Positions 53,385 to 64,000 of a DNA stretch of 64,000 nt are shown here, one piece after another. The notes under the pieces were generated by a model. That model saw only the letters and a list, made by a program, of their open reading frames with translations, had not been told where the DNA came from and did no database searches. A program made the position numbers and the translations under genes. How positions within the stretch are numbered: position 1 is the first letter of the stretch; each line of letters begins with the position of its first letter. This stretch comes from Chrysomallon squamiferum (Eukaryota > Mollusca > Gastropoda > Neomphalida > Peltospiridae): positions 14,985,788-15,049,787 of the forward strand of contig CM022673.1 in NCBI GenBank assembly GCA_012295275.1. The letters are read 5' to 3'.

Positions 53385-55837
53385 GTGTGTGTTTGTTTGT
53401 ACGTCTGTGTGCATTTGCATATGTATGTTTGTATGTACGTATCTTTATGTATGTAGAAATATTTGTAAATATAAATATTTTACAGGCATAGAAATAAGTC
53501 GAGAACGCTCATTCAGTTTATCGGGAGGGTACCACCTATCAATAAATCCTTCAACGAACGGCTAATTTCCTTTCCGAAACTTTCAGCAAAAACATCGTGG
53601 CGATTGATTCCGGAATTCCGTTTGTTTTCTTTTTCTCGTATGTATGTCCACCAAAGTTACCGCCCACCGATTTTGTATGCTTCCACTTTATAGAAGCATC
53701 CACGGTGTGACGTCACATGTTTAGTAACGGTCGGTCCACAGCGTCACGTCACTTAGTGTGCAACGGTATTGAATTTAAAGGAGCGTTACCGGGCAGCAGT
53801 TTAATTAAAATGGAATCCATTCACGTGGAAACGTTTAAAAAGGGTATTTTTCCAATGACTTTTGGTTCGAAGTAAATAAAAACAAAACAATATCAAAACT
53901 ACAAGGCAAAATTTGTACTGAAAACATAATGGCAACAAGAAAAGAAACCAAGTTAAGACGTATAACTGGTAAGTCGCTTGACGGATTACTTGCCTATATC
54001 GATGACGTCACAGGCTACATATACAAATCAAATGTGCAAAGGCACGTGGAAACAGGTAGCCTTCACGACTGGGCAAAAAATAAATTTTCTCAAAATAGTT
54101 CACACTCTCAAACAATTTCAACTTCTGATAGTGTGAAAGTAAATCGTAACGTTACACGTTCTAATTTCAATGGAAAATTATTTGAAAAAACCACCAAAGA
54201 ACAATATAAGAATCATTGCAATACAGCATTGTGGTTGGTTATGCAGGAGAGACCTTTATCTGACTACAGTCACTGATTGCCTTACAGAAAAAGAATGGGA
54301 TGCAGTTTATAAGTTTATATACGGACTTTGTTCACTATATTGCCCAAGCAATGAGAGATGATATCAAACAGATGATACAATGTACCAACTTTAGGTGAGT
54401 TGAATAAGATGGCACAGAAGCTTGCAAAACTAGAAAAGAAAAAGAATTAATTTACGTGAAGACTGTAGTGAGGGGCCAGCCTGTTGAACTATTACTTAAA
54501 TGTCAAAAATGAGCAATTTTGGTGGAGTAACTGCAGACAGTATCAAACATGCTATAGATGAAGCTTTCCATGATTATGATATTCCTGGTGAAAAGTTGCA
54601 AAAAATGTCTTATTTGTGCTTGTGCAGATGGAGCAAACGTTAATGTTGGTAAACTGAATGGTGCTCTTACTGTAATGAAATTTGAAGGCAATTTCCAAAC
54701 CAGATCAAAAGGTTTGACTAAAGAGGTACCTGAACACATGGCTGAGTTATGGATATCTGGCATCTATGCATCTCTGCAGACTCACTCAGAAACAAACTGC
54801 CCATTTATCATATGCTGCTCAGAATGCAACTCCATTAGTCACAGATGTTATTGACACAATAAAATTACCTATAGATGAACTCAATACACTTGCTGCTGAT
54901 GATAGTGATCTGCCATTTCCAGTTATACTCAGCAAATTTAGTCATGAGGCAACCATTACAGCAGAGGCTACGAACCTTACAGCAAGGTAAGATTCAAACA
55001 AGACAATCAGTTGAGTAACAAGCAACAACAAGCTGAAAAAGTTGTTACTACAATAAAAGAAAAGTTTGTTCTGAACCATGTTCATCAGGGATGAGAGACT
55101 ATGAAACACATAAGAACAAAACTGATGCCAGCAATTTCAACACAGCTGATTAAATGACTGGATTCTTTCAATGACCCCATCTATCTTCAAGGCAGTGAAT
55201 ATAGCTGATCACTCAGTGGGATATATCTGATCCAAAATATGGCTTGGAACAAATTAAACTGTTATCTAAACATTTTGCTGAAAGCCTAACTTACCACAAC
55301 TTTGCCCTAGATATGGCTGTTGCTGAAGGGAAGGGTTTAAAGAAACTTGGGGCAAACAAATTCATTCACTTCCAAAGTAAACAAGGCATGTAGAGTCAAA
55401 TATTCAGACATCATCACTCTGAATATCCACATATTCTTTTTATCATTGAAATCATCTTGGTGGTTGCACTTGCTAGTGCAGGTGTTGAGAGGAGCAAAAG
55501 TGCTCTCAATCAGCAGTTGACAAATACGAGGCTGAACATGTCCAATTCTACACTGGATGATTTTCTGGTGATTATAGTTAACCTGCCTGCACTTATGAGC
55601 TGTGACCCTTCATATGAACAAAACCTTACAGACAAAACTGTTTCCCTGTATGCAGATGATAAAAAACGAAGAAAAAGACAAGCATTTGTACAATAGACAA
55701 CCTGACTGTAGACTCATTGTTAGACTCACAAGACACATACTTACCTGTGCCCTCTTCAGATGTAATAAAAAAAAAAAAACCTGCAATGAACTAATGTGTG
55801 TAGAGGACTTTCTTGCTATACTACAAGATCAGATTGT

Positions 55838-55874
<37 letters not shown>

Positions 55875-56622
55875 TGCCTCACAGTTTGAGAGAATAGTAT
55901 GTTTAGACAGGATGAAAGAAAACAAAAGTCATAATTATTAAAACCGTTTAGTACTTTTTCAGAGCACATGATGAGAACTGTAAAATGTAACTGCCCACAA
56001 ACATGTTCCCAGATCCAGTATTCACTGCAGTCCTCAACAGCTCGCTTCCCATCTGAACAATTCACCAAATTTCTTGTTGATGAAAAGATGATTAAGTCTG
56101 AAGAATATGCCAGGTAAGAAAGAAAGAAAAAAGATATATGTCACCAGTTTTTTCATCGATAAAAGATTTTTAATATGAGGAATATGCCAGGTTAAACACA
56201 GTGAAACAAGTAATAATTCATAAATTTTGTCATTGATGAAAGATTATTAAGTCTGAAGAATGCCAGGTAAAACAGAAAGAAACAAGTAATACGTCATCAA
56301 TTTTCTCATTGATGGAAGATTATTTCAATACGAAGAATATGCCTGGTAAGAAAGAAAAGAAAAAAAACCAAGAAATGTGTCATAAAATGTCATGGATTAA
56401 AAATTAATTAAATAATCTGATTTAGTGATTGCGTTTGATAAAATAATCTTTTAGGATTTACTATTATTTTCAGAAAAAGTCTGATAATGGTCTCTATCGG
56501 CTATGAAAGAATGATCACCCAGCATGTTGAACACGTACCAGAAATGTCTTGGGGAGATATATTTGGCAAGTTTTTACTGATGTTCGTTTGTTGTTTATTT
56601 TAATTAATTAATTAGTTTTTTA

Positions 56623-56682
<60 letters not shown>

Positions 56683-56870
56683 TGTTGTTGATGTTATTGT
56701 TGTTATTATTATTTTCAGGAAAGCTGGGTGGACAGATGGGATTCTTTCTTGGGGCCAGTCTCCTGACTCTTACTGAACTGTTGGAAGCTCTGATCACGAC
56801 ACTGAAGATTGTAGGTTTGCATCTCTATGATTCTTACAAAAACAGAGTCAAACTTGAAGTTTCTAAATAA
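50683..56870 (+). CDS. DEG/ENaC (amiloride-sensitive) sodium channel subunit, eight exons
   Basis: Exons: 50683-50775, 51054-51593, 51799-51897, 52290-52470, 53252-53314, 55963-56113, 56474-56565, 56719-56870; phases agree and the product is 456 residues. Exon 1 carries the gating motif FLEQTSLHGCRNI (residues 13-25). TM1 is about 43-65 (LWTIILLVMAAMLMNMLIDL). The family motif FPAITVCN is at 85-92. The Cys-rich ectodomain spans exons 4-6 (PYKSFGDGTC, CMLECYAIPANERCGC, CNCPQTCSQIQYS). The pre-pore GKLGGQMGFF and GAS selectivity filter (418-420) lie in TM2, about 411-437. Family members are trimeric Na+ channels gated by acid, peptides or force. An in-frame stop precedes the ATG. The exon 1-2 junction is the least certain: it is the only phase-compatible pair found, and a stronger pyrimidine tract ends at 51082. 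Introns 3 and 7 use GC donors. Subtype (ASIC, FaNaC or degenerin) is undecided. Confidence 0.87.
52585..53037. mobile_element. Mariner/IS630-type foldback element in channel intron 4
   Basis: The ends are inverted copies: GTCATTCAAAAGTCCCGCTA at 52585 and its complement ending at 53036, with arms of about 105 bp. Complementarity resumes nearer the centre (52840-52871 with 52911-52940), leaving about 150 bases unpaired in the left arm. On the minus strand the left arm encodes QQDGALPHYAKAVRDFLNDK, then FPDRW. This is the second catalytic Asp region of DDE_3 mariner-like transposases, followed by a frameshift and RRPLEWAPRG. The element is therefore an inverted duplication of a transposase 3' end, not autonomous. 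A (TCTA)n repeat abuts the right end. Confidence 0.8.
53045..53089. repeat. (TCTA)n microsatellite
   Basis: About 11 units directly following the foldback element. Confidence 0.9.
53339..53394. repeat. (GT)n microsatellite
   Basis: About 25 GT units just inside channel intron 5, upstream of the hAT copy. Confidence 0.9.
53483..55840 (+). pseudogene. Decayed hAT transposon with ZNF862/KIAA1586-like transposase (copy 1)
   Basis: Lies in channel intron 5 in the sense direction. The left terminus is CAGGCATAGAAATAAG. The transposase start is at 53810, with an early frameshift within 35 bases. The frame is recovered at 53929-54276 (TGKSLDGLLAYIDDVTGYIY, RHVETGSLHDWAKNK). After a second frameshift come LIALQKKNGMQF, DFVHYIAQAMRDDI, CADGANVNVGKLNGA (54625-54665) and a long damaged region. 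The hAT C-terminal dimerisation motif is at 55457-55590 (ASAGVERSKSALNQQLTNTR). The right end is lost in a (GT)n repeat near 55840; the right terminal repeat is absent. With many stops and shifts it cannot be active. Vertebrate ZNF862, KIAA1586 and C17orf113 are domesticated relatives; this copy shows no sign of that. Confidence 0.85.
55835..55873. repeat. (GT)n microsatellite at the broken hAT end
   Basis: About 15 GT units begin where the intact family text reads CAGTGGATGTGGATG, so the repeat probably grew from transposon sequence. Confidence 0.85.
56045..56365. repeat. Tandem copies of the exon 6 end and its splice donor
   Basis: Four units of 76-79 bp. The first is the last 50 bases or so of channel exon 6 with its donor (CCAG|GTAAGA at 56114). 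The next three, inside intron 6, end CCAG|GTTAAA (56191), CCAG|GTAAAA (56267) and CCTG|GTAAGA (56346). Each copy keeps the TTCACC/GTCACC, CAT-TGATGAAAGAT and GAAGAATATGCCAG landmarks. The copies have 1-3 base indels, and reading on from the true donor meets TAA immediately. Confidence 0.85.
56626..56679. repeat. (ATT)n microsatellite in channel intron 7
   Basis: About 18 ATT triplets 40 bases before the last acceptor. Confidence 0.9.
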
Positions 56871-57490
56871 CATAGGCAGAAGCGACTGAACCTGAGACTT
56901 ACAGAAAGCAACTGGAGTACATTTGTTTTTCTTACAGTGTAGCATATCAATAACAGTAGCAGATTTGTAGAAATGTGTTCATTTTTGTATAAATGTTATA
57001 AAGGTTTTGTGAAACTCATTAATATATCTGGTGATTTCTTGGTCCTTTATTGTAAATTTCTTGAACTGTTACAAAAATTTTCTGACATCAAATTTTCTTG
57101 TAATCTTCAAAAATTCATTCCAAATATTTTAATCTCTTTCAGTTACAAATGTTTAACGAGGAAAATCACAATGTGCATCATAAGAGCTTCTGCCTTTTTA
57201 ATAAATTATCAGTTTGCTGCTGTTTTATCTACATAAAGATCTTACTGAGTTAGCAAGACTTTTGAGGTTTGCTCTTAAGCCAAGTCTTTGAAAAATTAAT
57301 TTGTTGAAATTGATGGAAATTGTCAGAACAGAAGTCATAAATAATTTTCAGACTATTCATGCAAAAACACATCTTTTAAAAACTGATTGCAAGCATCCAA
57401 AATACTGACACATCCGGTTTATTGATAAGACTATCCTAATAACAATAGTAATAATAAGAAGTAAATAGTAAAATAAAAGACTGAAATAAT

Positions 57491-57526
<36 letters not shown>

Positions 57527-58780
57527 AAAAGAAAAAAATCAATAATCAACCAAATAATATAATATTAAAAAAAAAAAAAAAAAAAAAAAAATATCTGCTG
57601 CCCTGAAAAACAAAACAAACAAACAAAATGTTATTCTTTTTGTGTTTTAGTTTCAAGTAAATGCAGCCAAATGATTATAACACGTTTGTGAACAACTAGA
57701 TTTGATTACATTTAAAACAATATATATCATTTAATAATGTATGTACATATTAAGGTCCAACATAATAAACACATATTTAACAGGAATGATAATTTTTTTA
57801 ATGTTTTTACCTGACAATGAAATATATTAAAATTAAGTTTGTGACGTGTTCACTTAAGAAAAATAAAAAAAAAAAAAAAAAAAAAATAAATAAAATATAT
57901 ATATATATATATATATAGTCATAATATAGTTTTTATTTTTGTGAAATGTTTATTACTAATAACACAGTGAGAAATATAAATAATTCTTACTATAACTGCA
58001 TGGTTATGGTTTTGTTGTCAGTTTTGCCCAGGTTTTATATCTATATCTATATATCTATATATATTATCTTCTCATAAAAACATGCCCCAAATAACCCTCT
58101 CCAGTCTGGTTTTCTGCTTTCTACAACACGTTACACAATGATGAAGATTTTCCCCACAAAATTCAAGCTTGAACATTTTTCTGATGGAAGCTTGACAATT
58201 TCATCACATTTTTATGTTTACAAGCAGTGGTTCCACATTAACAAATAGGTTGAATTTTTAAAATATCTACAGCAGTGTGTCCACACATTCTGAATTCTTG
58301 GTTATATCAGCATTTGAATCAGAAACAAAGGAAAGAACTTGGACATGGATTGAAGTCACAGTGAAGGTTATCTAGTATTTGTAACCCTTTGTGCAAAAAG
58401 GTGTATAAACTGGAGTATCAGAATCTATATTATATATATATGCTTATTTATTTGTTTATTTAATATATTTATTAATAACAATATTATTATCCAAGTTTGA
58501 TAATATTCATCATTTAAACAATTTTAATCATTCTTCTATAATAAATTACTTAAAGTGACACATTTTTTTTAACAAGTTTTAATACATCTAAATATATTAT
58601 CACCTCTTAGTTAAATGGATTATTATTGTCTGAACCAATTTTAAACTCATTAATGGAATACTGTTTACTGGTTAAAGGAATGCTATATACTTTGTGAGGA
58701 ATATTATCCATTGTTAAATTATCCCATCTTGAATTATGATTAAAGCTTGTCAAACTCATATTAATGCATTATCAAGTATT
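56871..58780. other. Region between the convergent channel and coiled-coil genes
   Basis: No gene recognised. Probably the 3' UTRs of both genes, with poly-A runs at 57494-57524, 57567-57591 and 57868-57886, and AT repeats at 57895-57917 and 58040-58070. Confidence 0.5.
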
Positions 58781-58784
58781 CAAA

Positions 58785-59098
58785 AGATTGTCATTCATTG
58801 TTAACAGATTCGTATCCACTGTTTAAAATATTGTTATATACTGTTCAAAGATTGTTATGTAGTCTTTAACAATTTGTTTTCTGTTATTTAAGAAAGTTAG
58901 CCATGGTTCAAAGTATTGTTATCTATTGTTCAGGCATTGTTATATACTGTATAACAATTTGTTTTCTGTTATTTAAAAACCGTTAGCCATTGTCTAAGGA
59001 TTGTTAACCACTGTTTAAAATATTGTTATCTATTGTTCAAGGATTGTTATATAGTATAACAATTTGTTTTCTGTTATTTAAGAACTGTTAGCTATTAT

Positions 59099-59110
<12 letters not shown>
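58785..59110. repeat. Tandem array reaching into the coiled-coil gene's stop codon
   Basis: AACAATTTGTTTTCTGTTAT recurs at about 58868, 58953 and 59058. Between these lie TATTGTTATCTATTGTTCA and CTAAGGATTGTTA blocks. The outermost CTAAGGATTGTTA block (59099-59111) is the complement of the last codons and TAG stop of the minus-strand gene. Confidence 0.8.
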
Positions 59111-63737
<4,627 letters not shown>

Positions 63738-64000
63738 CTGAACAGAAATAACAATCAACAAACATGTTTTGGCTAGAAGTGAATCTACTACATACAACAA
63801 GAATAAAGTCTGTATTTGCCCACCTTGTTATTCAGCAAACTATAAGCTTGCCTGTCATAATAAATGGTCACAGTATTTAATGATAAAAGAATAAATTTGG
63901 TAATTATAAATTTATCCATTGTCATCATATTTATAAATTCTCAAAAGTTTAGAACTGTCTCAGGTTAAGTAGTTAGTTCAGTCCAGCAGATGCAGATCCT
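63738..64000. other. Intron at the right edge
   Basis: Follows the acceptor (TTCTGTTCAG) of the 63531-63737 exon. No further exon recognised before the window ends, so the coiled-coil gene continues beyond it. Confidence 0.6.

Noticed and set aside
53929-55696. A host gene or extra channel exons in intron 5
   Set aside because: The frames match a hAT transposase with frameshifts and stops, start from a CAGGCAT terminus, and recur in the second copy at 60664-61704.

Overview
This is an invertebrate nuclear genome window, most likely from a mollusc or another lophotrochozoan. It is very AT-rich, full of microsatellites, and has small spliced exons with GT-AG (and two GC-AG) introns. The animal families present fit this, but the species cannot be fixed from sequence alone.

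Layout. (1) 774-3064, plus strand: a two-exon, 672-residue transporter of the ArsB/NhaD ion-transporter superfamily. (2) 9052-12871, minus strand: the 3' five coding exons of a kinase-less FGF-receptor-like gene (FGFRL1 type). It encodes two Ig domains, a basic Thr-rich stalk, one membrane helix and a 13-residue tail ending in a PDZ ligand. Its 5' part is not recognisable. A CpG-poor block from about 5 to 47.3 kb, ending at a CpG-rich promoter-like patch at 47.4-47.96 kb, suggests that one long methylated transcription unit fills most of the window. (3) 50683-56870, plus strand: an apparently complete eight-exon DEG/ENaC sodium channel of 456 residues. Introns 4 and 5 carry a mariner-type foldback element and a decayed hAT transposon. 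Intron 6 carries tandem copies of the end of exon 6 with its splice donor. (4) 59099-63737, minus strand: the last seven coding exons of a coiled-coil protein resembling CCDC148, running off the right edge. One of its introns holds a second, internally deleted copy of the same hAT family.

The rest is intron and intergenic DNA: microsatellites, six or more mid-length tandem arrays with 41-185 bp units, perfect short hairpins, and a few islands of complex, higher-GC sequence that could be regulatory elements. Genes 1 and 2 are tail-to-tail, as are genes 3 and 4. Genes 2 and 3 would be head-to-head if the 47.4-47.96 kb patch is the promoter of gene 2. The genes share no pathway.

Most interesting: the two hAT copies differ in a directional CpG-to-TpG/CpA way according to which gene they sit in; an exon-intron boundary has been tandemly multiplied inside the channel gene; the channel has two GC-AG introns with identical 11-nt donors; and a tandem array supplies the stop codon of the coiled-coil gene.
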